A DNA stretch of 64,000 nt, taken from assembly GCA_009363875.1 (NCBI GenBank), contig CM018695.1:48469161-48533160 (forward strand), read 5' to 3'. Of the stretch, positions 48,401-58,334 are shown one piece after another; the first letter of the stretch is position 1; each line of letters starts with the position of its first letter. The translations under genes and the position numbers were made by a program. A model generated the notes under the pieces. The model had not been told where the DNA came from. It was given only the letters and a program-made list of their open reading frames with translations, and made no database searches. The DNA is from Mikania micrantha. Taxonomy: Eukaryota > Streptophyta > Magnoliopsida > Asterales > Asteraceae.

Positions 48401-51400
48401 AGGCTGAATCTTGGAGTAAATCTGTTGTCCCCCTATGTCTGTTTGAGGTATGATCCAATAAATTTGTTGCCCCCCTATGTCTGTTTGAGCCTGAGGTATG
48501 ATCCAATATATCAGCTATATGAAGTACTTAAGTTTAAATGTGTAACTTTCTTTCTATTGCAAATTTGTTGGGGTAGGCTGGAAATGAAACCCATCAGTTA
48601 GTTTAAATAAAAGCATATCTTTAGTAGTTTGATCCAGTGGTGTATAGTGTACACCCTTTTTTTTCCTTCCCAATGGAGTGCGGCAGGAGGATTTGAAGAA
48701 ATCTTATAGTTGTTGTGCATTTAGGTGGCAAATTTAACTCATCTGCTTATGAGTTATGAATGGGCCAGATGCTTTATTTATTATTCCTAAGGGGTAAACA
48801 AACAAACTTCCACGAAATTTTGCACCACAAATAGGAGCTAATAAAAAGACCCGCATTTAGCTAAATCTCACGAGTCATGACTTATTTCTAAGAGGTAAGA
48901 TGGTATATATAATTTAAAAGGGAACAAGCCAAATGGGTTGAAAATTTCTCTTAATTGTATTTTAATGCATAAATCCTCTTAAACCATTTCATTCAGAAAT
49001 TTAGATTATTATCGAAATAATTATTTCTCCAATCATTCTTGACACTTTATAAACAAAATGTTAAATATCATGTCAAAAAGTATTTTTGCACAATCCATTT
49101 ACTTGTTTCAACATTATCTGTTTTCACTCAATCACCCATTACCCTACCTGACCATTTGACAACCTCTAGTAGTCTATTTACACACCTTTGCTAGTATTGG
49201 TGTGATATTGTTGCTAGTCTATAGTCTAGTTACGCCCTATTTGCGAATGTATATATGTGGGGGTCCTCAAGGGGCAAAAGTAAAATTGCACTAATTTTAA
49301 CGTTATTTTACTTATTTTGTGAAAATAACGTTAAAAGCGTTGGGAACTTGGGATGATTAACTTCAAACGATAACTTTGAGCCGGGGACTCCTTCATAGTA
49401 ACCTCTCTATCCCAACTGGGATAGGGGTAAGGTTTTTCTTCATCCTTACTGAAGCATGAGAATATACTGGGTAAGTTTATTTGTTTGTTTGTATTGTTGC
49501 TGCACGTTTCCACTATCTTTCTTGTTTACTTTGTGTATGTGACGTTGATCTATTTACATGCATGTCATGTTGTTCCACTTAAGTGAATGACTTCAGCTCC
49601 TATCTCATTCTTTTATTTTTTTATCCTTGCCATCTTTCCTCTTCTGCTTAGAACCAATCCCAGAGCTGCTTGTCTATTGGCGAGCAGAAACTCAAAAAAT
49701 CACTATTTCCTGTTTGGATAAGTGTGGTGTATAATTTCATTATTACTTTCTTCAATTTTAATTATGTTTGGAGCATTCTACATTGGGCTTGCATGGTATG
49801 TTGTTTTGGGTCTGTTTGTAAATATAGGTGGAATAGTAGTTAATAGCATTATTTCTTCCTTATAGGTTTGTAGTTCAGGCTTAATAGAAGATCATTCCAA
49901 GGAAGCTCTTGAAGTGGATTTTGCAAATATGTACTTTGGTGGTGGCGCTCTGGGTAGAGGCTGTGTTCAGGTTTGCTTATTTCTTATCCTTGATATGGTT
50001 ATTTAAAAACATTTACCTAGTACTAGTAGATTTGAATTCCTTTTTTGTTTGCTTCATATTGATACTCTATGTTTAAATTGATTTAGTGTAAATCTATCTT
50101 CATGTTGCTGAAATTTAATTGCAGTCTTTTAAGTAGTATTTTTAAATTTTTAAGCTTATATTCTTGTAATTATATTTCTTAGGAAGAGATCCGTTTCATG
50201 ATCAATCCAGAATTGATAGTTGGAATGCTTTTCTTGCCTTGTATGGCAAATAATGAGGCTATAGAAGTTGTTGGTGCTGAAAGATTCTCTCAATATACAG
50301 GGTAAACATCACCTAGTTGGTTTAGTTCAAAAATTACTGTGTTAGATAATGTTTCTTGTTCTTTTATATGGTTTCTTGGCTGCACCAGTATGTCATAGAT
50401 TGTTGTATATTAATGCTTATATTTTCTTTTAGTTATGCTTCTTCTTTTCGGTTTTGTGGCGACTTTGTGGATAATAAAGATACTGATATCATGGGAAGAC
50501 GGAAAACCAGAATAGTTGCAATTGATGCTTTAGTCAATCCTGGAAAGAGACAATATGGACATAAATTTCTTCTAAGGCATGCTTATTTTAATTTTGTTGG
50601 AATCTCCATAAATGCTCTATCAAACTTATAGTCAACTTGTTGAATAATGTTTAGCTTTATTAATCATGCACCAAGGACATGATTGCTTCTTTAATTGAGA
50701 CTCCATACCAATTTGTTACATTGATATCGTTCTTATAATATTCAATTTATGTATGATGTTTTTTGCTATAAAAGATTAATGTGAGTTATCTTAACTAGGG
50801 AAGTTAACAAGGCTTTCTGTGGCTTTTCCGACACCTGCAAGTTTCATCAATATCAGATGCTCTTCAAAGATGATTGCTTTTCAGAAGTTGAGCTTGATCA
50901 TGATCTTAAAAGCCTCGAAAGCAGTTCAGATAATGTTTTGGTGTGAGATTTTTCTACCTTTAACTGATATGTAAATGTTTTAATTGGAGATGGCAGTTTC
51001 AACCCATTTATATTTGGGTTATATGTTATCTCTGATGAGTCAAATGCCTATGCTAAAGGATTAAAAATAAAACAGAAATGAGTCGAGCAATATTGTATTT
51101 AAATACATAATATCCTTAAAACCACCTTGTTAAAAAGGTTTTATTATTTTTGTAAGTACACAAACTCTTTGGATTTGCACTTAAAGATTGCTTGTGTTGC
51201 CTCTCTTGAAGTTACCCAACTATTCAGTCCCGTCCATTTTGCTACCTCTAGTTTTGATATAGTTTAGTGTAAAGAAAATATTTAAAAATCATTTTACCAA
51301 ATAGTGATGTTTGGGGCCTTAGCGTTTGGCACATGACATGGTTTTCAAAGAAATTTGAAATGGAACTATAATTTGAATTTGACGGGAATCCTTTGAAATT

Positions 51401-54400
51401 TAATTAGATGTTTGGTTTGTAATTTTATTAAAGGAATTGAAATTTACAACTAAGAAAAGGTCAAAACTACCCTTTACCAATTCAATCCCTTCCCTGGTCA
51501 CCAAGTCCCTCTAATCTGCCTACTATCATTCTCACGACCATGTTTTATCCTTCCTGGTTTAGATCACTGGTTCAATTTCTTATACAAAACTGATGAAGAG
51601 AGAGCGTTTTGATTTGGTTTGCACTGTCTCATAGGGGAAAGTTTTGGCTTGATTTATGGAGTTCATGTCTATTTGTTAGAATCTGTTCGATTTCTATATT
51701 TCATCTTTGTTTGGTTAGATTTTTGTAGTTTGATCTATTATATGTATAATTTTGTTCAATAGGAGATTTTTGCTGTATTTTATGTTTAATTGCTCCAAAC
51801 CTGTCTAGTGATTGATTTTAATTTTAACCTTTGAGTGATTAAGAAGAAACACAGTTGATTTCAATCTTCATCTTCAAATTCTTGTTTGTAGCTTTAAATC
51901 GTAGTTTTATATGAAGAGCAGGTGTGTTCGCGGTCCGGTAGTTAGTGTTTTTAAATGGAACTGTAAACCAAATTGTTAACAACTGTTTTCGAATAATAAA
52001 ACCAAAACCGAACCATTCAAAATAAAAATCGAGCCAAACCAAACTGTTATCAACAATTTGGTTTACGGCTTGGGCTTTGATCCCATTAAAAATAAAATTG
52101 AATCAAACCAAACCTTTATGATTCAAGACGGATTGATTACATCAAGTCCAAATGTATTTTTTTTAAAATGACGAATAAATCATGAACTCAATCTATACAC
52201 ACATATATAGACATGTATATATGCATATATATGTATATATAGATTATAGACATATCTATGTGTATACGCATGTGCACACACACACACGATCTGCTTTTTT
52301 ACGACCGGTTTTTGATAAAAACCCACCCGCAATCCAAACCGTATATTATAGTTTTTCAATTTTTGAAACCGAACGACCAAACATTTAAAAAAAAACCAAC
52401 CATGAAACCGAACCGATGATCGGTTTGGGTGGTTTTGTGGTTTGGAACCATATCATGAACACCCCTAATGGATGAGGATGAAGATGGTTTGAACCACTCT
52501 GTCAATTTTGTTCTAGATGATTTTTTTCATCTTCATGTTTTTTCGCTCTCCAGTTTTATTTTTTTGTTCAGCTGATCAAAGTTAGCAGAGGAGAGCAAAC
52601 AAATAAAGAGGATCAAAGAAGAAAACATGGGTTTTTTCGTAATCTTTTAACATTCCATAGGAATGTTCATAATTCCTTCACTAGTGAAGGAAAGTTGATG
52701 TTTAATGTTTGAATGCAAGTTTTCCCTTTCCAATTCCTTAGTTCCCAACCAACACACAATTTGGAAGGACTGTTTTGCAATTTCAATTCCATTTCCATCA
52801 ACCAAACATGCTCTTAGGATTGAATATGCAGGAAAGAATGTAGAGGTTTTCCTTTATTCGTTATTTGGCTTCCCCATGAGAAAACAGTGGCTTGCATATA
52901 CAGGAGAATGAAAAAGAATTGAGGAAGAGAATTTCTATGTGGATGAGAGTAAACGATTTTGTAAAAGAAGATTTTTTACACTCCAGAACTGATTTTGTAA
53001 AAGAATTTCATGGTATCAAACACAATCGCTTGTCAAACCAAAAATTGGTACAAGCTCTTGAACTACTGCTCCCAGTGATACAGCCGCCTCCATTTTTTTT
53101 TTTTTTTTTTCATTTTGTTTCATATTTATTCATACTTTTTTATAATATTTATTATGATGAACAATTTGTTGTGCACATGACAGAGACTATTTTTCATCAA
53201 ACAGGGAACTAGTCAGTCTGCAAGCTCTTTAGATGAAGTAGGGATTGCAACTGGAAATTGGGGTTGCGGTGCGTTTGGGGGGGACCCTGAACTTAAGGCC
53301 ATGATACAATGGCTTGCTGCTTCTCAAGTAACACCTCTCTCCTTCAAATATGTTCTATTTATATTCTTATTTTTTTATCTTATAATTGAAAAATAATGTA
53401 AAAAATTAATTTTGGATTATTTATCATTGTCTCGATGTTAATCAGTTATTTTCTTGTTCATACTTCCTTTTTCCATATTTGCACACTCTAACAGTACAGT
53501 ACAATTTTGTCCAGGCATTAAGGCCTTTCATGGTGTATTACACATTTGGCTTGGAGGCATTACAGACTCTGGACAAGGTAAGTCCTTCTACATAACATTT
53601 TAAAGCTCTGGCATACGATTGCTTGATGAATGTTTTTTTGTTGTTTTCCATTTCTGTTATGGGTTTGTATCAAAGGTGTCAAATTTGACCCGTTTACTTG
53701 GGAGCTGGGAATCGGTTAATTTGGGAATTGAGTTGATATTTTACATCTAACAGGCCAAATAAGCTGAAGTCCCAACCCCCTGCTGTGAATTCCCAGAACC
53801 GATTACAAATACGAACAATGAAGAAAAATTCAATCTTTATTGATTAATTGAGTTGGTACAAGAAAACCTAAACCATTAACCCTCTATTTATAATAAAACC
53901 AAACAAGAAAAGTCAAACCTTTAATCCCTAAATTTCTGTCAAAACAAAACAAAACTTATCTAAAAACTCAATCCTAATCAAAACTTTAAACTCAAATAGA
54001 TAAACCAAAACAAATTAAATAAAGCTTTAAACTTTGACCCTTTGACTATCTCAATATTACAAGATTAAATCCAACAATCACCCCCCTAATCTTGTAATTC
54101 TTGATGTGGCTCTCTCTAGAACACAAAGTTCTTTTCAGCATCAATCTCTTGCATACTCATTGTGCCTTCTCTTGTTTCCTTGAACAACCACTCACAGCAA
54201 AACAACTAAGAAGGTTACTTCTTGTTTACCAACACAGGTATCTTCACACAGATTGCTCCACACAGATTCTCTTACTCAGCCCACACAGGTTCTAATCACT
54301 CCCACACAGGTTTTAATCACTCCCACACAGGTTTGATTACTCATGTACTGTTTCACACAGCACCAATGGTCCCTTATTTTTCTGTTTTGATTCACTAAAA

Positions 54401-55455
54401 CAGCAGCAACACAAAACACAATCTTTTTTTTTTCACACAGATCAGCCCAGAATGTGATCAATCTATCACAGATTGATGATTTTTTTTTCCCACGGTATCA
54501 CACCTCATCGCCTAAATCACACAGGGTTTATCACAGCTTGATCTTGAAGCCTTCACATAACTCGAGCACCTCTTCTCAGTCCTCACAGTTTCTTGTATCG
54601 GACTATCACAGCCCTCCACCCTTGTTTAAACCTATCACAGGTAAAATATAACACAATTGAAGCCCTCACAGCTCCCCCTCTCCTGAATCACACAGGATTG
54701 TGTTTAATTGAAGCTCTCACAGCTTTCAATCAGCCTTATCCAGCCCTCACAGCCTTCGATCAGCCTTATCCAGCCCTCACAGCCTTCGATCAGCCTTATC
54801 CAGCCCTCACAGCCTTCGATAGCAAGTTTGAACCTATCACGGGTTCTTCCCTTTGATCGTTATCACACCTGAATCGCACAGGTCTGATCAATTTCTTGAT
54901 TGCGTCATGCAATCAGCTCTCACAGCTTCTCTGAAACAGATCGAACCTGTTACCTCCTTTTTTTCCGGCGTCTGCTAGCAACAACAGCGGCCAAGAGGCT
55001 GCTGCCTTCTCGCCTCCAACTCACGACCCTCAAAACGGTAGAGACTAGCTCTGATACCAATTGAAGTCCCAACCCCCTGCTGTGAATTCCCAGAACCGAT
55101 TACAAATACGAACAATGAAGAAAAATTCAATCTTTATTGATTAATTGAGTTGGTACAAGAAAACCTAAACCATTAACCCTCTATTTATAAGAAAAATTCA
55201 ATCTTTATTCAATCTCTTTTTTTTTTTAAAAAAAATAAAAATATCCTATTTTCTTGGTAATCAATGATAAGGTACTATGGATTCTGGTCACAGGTAACAA
55301 AGTGGATCAGTTCCCATGGATGGAGTGTGGGTGATCTTTGGAATATGATAGTGGAATATTCATCACAAAGATCAAATAATGAAACTCATGTTGGCTTTTT
55401 CAACTGGCTTCTTCCATTATTATCTTCTGATGACCCCATGATATTGGATCCTTAG
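45496..55455 (+). CDS. PARG1: Poly(ADP-ribose) glycohydrolase, 12 exons
   Basis: PARG removes poly(ADP-ribose) from proteins, mainly in the nucleus, during DNA repair and stress responses. Exons (all joins keep frame): 45496-45744, 47220-47420, 47917-48020, 48243-48447, 49866-49970, 50183-50301, 50433-50576, 50799-50940, 52904-53047, 53205-53327, 53515-53577, 55294-55455; 586 aa, against about 550 in Arabidopsis PARG1. The N-terminal helical region includes SQELIGALLACSLFCLFP and the HYFERIC block. The catalytic signature GGG-X7-QEE is at residues 278-290, with the catalytic Glu pair E289/E290 at the start of exon 6. Downstream are YTGYASSFRF and ATGNWGCGAFGGDPELKA (exon 10). Exon 9 is the least certain, as it encodes a poorly conserved linker. 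Intron 7 has a GC donor. Introns 1, 8 and 11 host transposons. No stop or frameshift is seen. PARG1 rather than a paralogue is inferred from overall similarity. Confidence 0.92.
46300..46447. mobile_element. 148-bp foldback MITE in PARG intron 1, TSD ATTTTTAG
   Basis: The two halves are inverted copies (GGAATTGCATATGTCCCCTC on the left; inverted GGGCAATTGCATATATGCCC on the right). ATTTTTAG flanks it at 46292-46299 and 46448-46455. An 8-bp duplication suggests hAT or Mutator-type mobilisation. Confidence 0.85.
48421..48500 (+). repeat. Duplicated exon 4 donor region in PARG
   Basis: The string CCCCTATGTCTGTTTGAG...GAGGTATGATCCAAT occurs at the true exon 4 end (donor at 48448) and again about 50 bp downstream (donor-like GAG|GTATGA at 48494). 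Use of the second donor would put TGA in frame right after the normal exon end. Confidence 0.7.
49360..49500 (+). repeat. RTE/SINE-tail-like fragment in PARG intron 4
   Basis: GAGCCGGGGACTC, then AACCTCTCTATCCCAACTGGGATAGGGGTAAGG and GAATATACTGGGTAAG, followed by TTTGTTTGTTTG. It matches the common plant RTE/TS-SINE 3' tail. Confidence 0.6.
51312..52820. mobile_element. Non-autonomous DNA element in PARG intron 8 with a nested repeat
   Basis: The left side GGGGCCTTAGCGTTTGGCAC...GGAATTGAAATTTAC and the right side CAATTTCAATTCCATTTCCATCAACCAAACATGCTCTTA are inverted counterparts, as in plant 'GTTTGGTT..GGAATTG' elements. Inside, 51920-52466 is a second element with AGGTGTGTTCG/GAACACCCCT ends and many GGTTTGG/CCGAACC words. 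Boundaries are approximate. Confidence 0.55.
53765..55190 (-). mobile_element. Short non-coding LTR retrotransposon (TRIM/LARD-like) in PARG intron 11
   Basis: The left (3') LTR 53765-54076 runs TGAAGTCCC...CCAACA (312 bp). It is followed by a polypurine tract in minus sense (plus strand ATCACCCCCCTAATC). A PBS in minus sense (plus GCTCTGATACCAAT, 55048-55061) lies directly before a second LTR copy starting at 55062. That copy matches the first for about 130 bp and then stops just past the TATA (plus TATTTATAA). The 985-bp interior has no gag/pol; it holds CACACAG and TCACAG words and a 30-bp tandem repeat at 54718-54825. Confidence 0.85.
54718..54825. repeat. 30-bp tandem repeat inside the short LTR element
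   Basis: About four units of a 30-bp sequence based on GCCTTCGATCAGCCTTATCC plus AGCCCTCACA. The period is a multiple of three, so it stays open in one frame; this is not evidence of coding. Confidence 0.8.
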
Positions 55456-55714
55456 CTATTTCTTGTAAGTAGTATTGTGGTATGATTATTAGTTGAATAT
55501 TAATAGGTCAAATCACACGAGCCTTTGCATAACTTTTTCGGTCATAAGTGTTACCTTTATAGTTGTGTTTTCATGGAAATTGAAGCGGGAACGTGTTGGT
55601 TTTTTCAGATTTTATGAACGATCTGTACGCCTGCAAGATGAAAATCTTGTTTGGACAATCATACCCTCAACGTAAGTAATTTTTGCATATATCCCCTTGC
55701 TAAGAGCTTTGAGT

Positions 55715-55835
55715 TTGAGTCGGGACTCATTTGGAGTAGCCTCTATCCCAACTGAAATAGAGGTAGAGTTTGTCTTCATCCTTCCACCCAAACGCTATGA
55801 AATAGTGAGAATATATTGGGTAAGCTTGTTTGTTC
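55715..55835 (+). repeat. RTE/SINE-tail-like fragment downstream of PARG
   Basis: GAGTCGGGACTC, AGCCTCTATCCCAACTG, GAATATATTGGGTAAGC, then TTGTTTG. Same family as 49360-49500. Confidence 0.55.
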
Positions 55836-56396
55836 CCATTACGAAGAGCCTTTCTTAAATATTTATCCAACTCTCAAAACTAGTTGCATATAAAAAACAA
55901 ATATGTAATTGACTTTTTTATTTGAAATAAGAAATATGTATTAAGAAACGAGAAATGTGTAATTAAATTTTTTACTTACGTAAACATGTAATAAATGATC
56001 TTAGCAAGAGGAATATCTAAATGCTCTACCTAAAATATATGAATGAACGAGATAAATAAAGTTGTAGATTTTGTGAAGAGAGAACTTCATTTCTTAACCA
56101 ACTTTGCAATATATTTTAATTAGGTGATTATAACTTTTTTTTGTCTTAATTTAGTTAAATGCTTATCTTAATGTGCTAATTCTACATTATTTTAGATGTC
56201 ATGTATTTACATTATGTGGATTTTTTTTCTAACAATGCTAAATTACATTAAGGTAATATAACACATTATAATAATACATTATTTTGATTTTTTTTTCTAG
56301 CAATGATAATTACAGTGATGTAATTTACAATGACGTAATTTTATCACTGTTAGAAAAAATTTCAAATTAACTTGTTATATTTAGGCTTGTTACAAT

Positions 56397-56835
56397 TAGG
56401 GGCGAGCAAAAAAACCGAAAAACCGAAAAACAGAACCGTAACTGAATTAACCGAAAAAACCGAATTTCAACCAAATTAACCGAAAAATCAAAACGGAACC
56501 GAAAAAAACGGAAACCAAATTTTTCGGTTTTGGTTTCGGTTTTTCATATTCTAAAAACCGAACCGACTTTTAATCTTGTTTGAAAAATTAATAAATATAG
56601 GCAGTGTTTGATTAATTAATTTATGAACTATCTATTGTTAAAACATGTTTGTATTTTTAATATTGGGTGTGAGATAACAAAAATACAAGAAAAAAACTAA
56701 CCAAAAACCGAACTGAAACCGAAAAAAAGGGAAAACCGAAAATCGAATGGTTCATAATAACTAAAAACCAACTATGTCGGTTTTGATTTCGGTTTTTGCC
56801 AAAAATTGTGCCGAATCGAAACAAACACACTCATA
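56397..56835. mobile_element. hAT-like MITE, TSD GTTACAAT
   Basis: Starts TAGGGGCGAGCA and ends ACACACTCATA. A perfect 8-bp duplication GTTACAAT is at 56389-56396 and 56836-56843. The body is made of ACCGAAAA/TTTTCGGTTT words. 439 bp, no coding. Confidence 0.8.
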
Positions 56836-56914
56836 GTTACAATGATGTAACACGGAGCATCTAAACAAAAAAAATAAAAATTAGTCGAGACTATAACGGA
56901 ATTGTAAGTCCGTG

Positions 56915-57390
56915 ATAGGGATCAGAATGATCTGGTACTACACAAATGTAAGTGCGGAATCCATGCAAATGTGTTTGTGTAAAGATAGAAATGAACAAAT
57001 CAATAGAAGCAATTCAATCACTTGTATTAATCACTTAGAATTGAGTTCGTACAAGTAGAAAAAATTACAGTCTAAATATTAAGAATTCTGAACAAGATCG
57101 ATACTAAACACATCGAAACTAACCTATTTATAGATATTGTCATCGATACTGTTAGTATCAATGGTCAACTACTGTCGATACTAATAGTATCGATGGTAGC
57201 ACTATCGATACTATTAGTATCGATGATACCACACTTAGACAAAATTAGAGGTTACAAACTATAAACAAAATACAAAACAAAACAAACTAATACTAATACA
57301 ATACAATATCACTAAGGTCTTCACTTCAACTCTGCAACAGCTTTAGTCTTCAGTTCAACATCTGTGGCTGATGCTATCAGGGTACTAACA
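56915..57390 (-). repeat. LTR of a minus-strand retrotransposon, with palindromic repeats
   Basis: The high-coordinate end ...GGTACTAACA is followed by GACTCCCCCTTAGC, which on the minus strand is a polypurine tract just before TGTTAG. A TATA-type CTATTTATAG lies near 57123. Three palindromic ATCGATACTA/TAGTATCGAT units are at 57140-57225. The low end (near 56915) is approximate and no partner LTR is found. Confidence 0.6.
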
Positions 57391-57435
57391 GACTCCCCCT
57401 TAGCTACAACTCAGTGTTGATCTTTATTCTTTCCA

Positions 57436-57785
57436 CTAAGAAGGTAGATGACTACCAACACAAATTTTGTGCTTGATACATACATCTATCATATTTTTGA
57501 ACTGCATAGCTTCATCTCTGTGATACTTATGATATTGTATGTGTTTTATTTGTAATTTTCTTTGGTTATGTTCTAAAAGGTTAATTAAGTGGATAGGATC
57601 AAATATTTGGCACAACTCCACTTTGTTTGCATCTTGACATACAACTTTAGAAGTATAACATCTGAGTACCATAAGTGGAGGTTATTCAGAGTACCTAAGT
57701 TAAACTTTAAAAGAGGAATTCTCTTTAAAGATTTAACAGGTTTGAATTCATATCGCACCTTCCACTTCCTGGTAATCCAATCCAA
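57436..57785 (-). pseudogene. Frameshifted unknown protein relic, retroelement-associated
   Basis: Two overlapping minus-strand frames give a continuous-looking protein with WKVRYEFKPVKSLKR, NNLHLWYSD, then after a shift FDPIHLINLLEHN and YHRDEAMQF. I do not recognise the family. Its position directly inside the polypurine tract of the neighbouring LTR suggests it was the 3' part of that element or a captured fragment. Confidence 0.4.
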
Positions 57786-57849
57786 ATTTCCAACTATTGG
57801 AATTTTTTCAGCTTCTGAGGTTTTAATAACTCAAACTTCATAGTCCGAA

Positions 57850-58334
57850 CCTATTTCCTTATTATACTTTCAATCAAACTAGCCAGTTCATTGGCTGGGT
57901 TTATTAACGAATTTATGGTAAAACCTTGAGTTCATACAATGAAAATTGGTGAAAACTCTTTATTGTATTTTTATAATACTAGACTCCATCTAGTCTCTTT
58001 GTTATGAATAAATTGCTTTCAATCTTAAACTTTCAGGCCAAAATTTTTCCAATATACTCAGATTTATTCATGCATTGCTTCTTTAATGCTGGACTTTTGG
58101 GAGAAGAAGCAAGAGTATCTTTGGCCAATTGAATTACCTCTGCAGTTGTTAGAGATTTATGTACATCTTCAGTAATTGTCTATGAAGCAACTTGTTTCTC
58201 TTTTACTCATGCCGAATTGCTTTTTCGCAGATTTTCGCAATTTGACTTATTGAACTTAGGGATTCTTTGATTAGGTTATGTAATCACTTATTTTACTTCA
58301 ATTCATCATATAATTGATATTAATTTAGTTTTGG
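57850..58334. other. Spacer before the last LTR
   Basis: AT-rich; nothing recognisable apart from possible continuation of the frameshifted relic. Confidence 0.4.

Noticed and set aside
50577..50631. Exon 7 of PARG reading on to the stop at 50629
   Set aside because: The next exon joins in frame at the conserved LLRE-NKA region via a GC donor, whereas the read-through adds no conserved sequence.
52180..52388. Open frames rich in Tyr, Ile and His on both strands
   Set aside because: Translation of a TATATGCATA/ACAC microsatellite inside a transposon.
54593..54856. An 87-aa frame with ALTAFDQPYP repeats
   Set aside because: Translation of the 30-bp tandem repeat in a non-coding LTR element.
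55493..55680. A further PARG coding exon after 55455
   Set aside because: An AG and a GT flank 55608-55673, but the preceding exon already ends in a stop at the expected C-terminus; at most this is 3' UTR.
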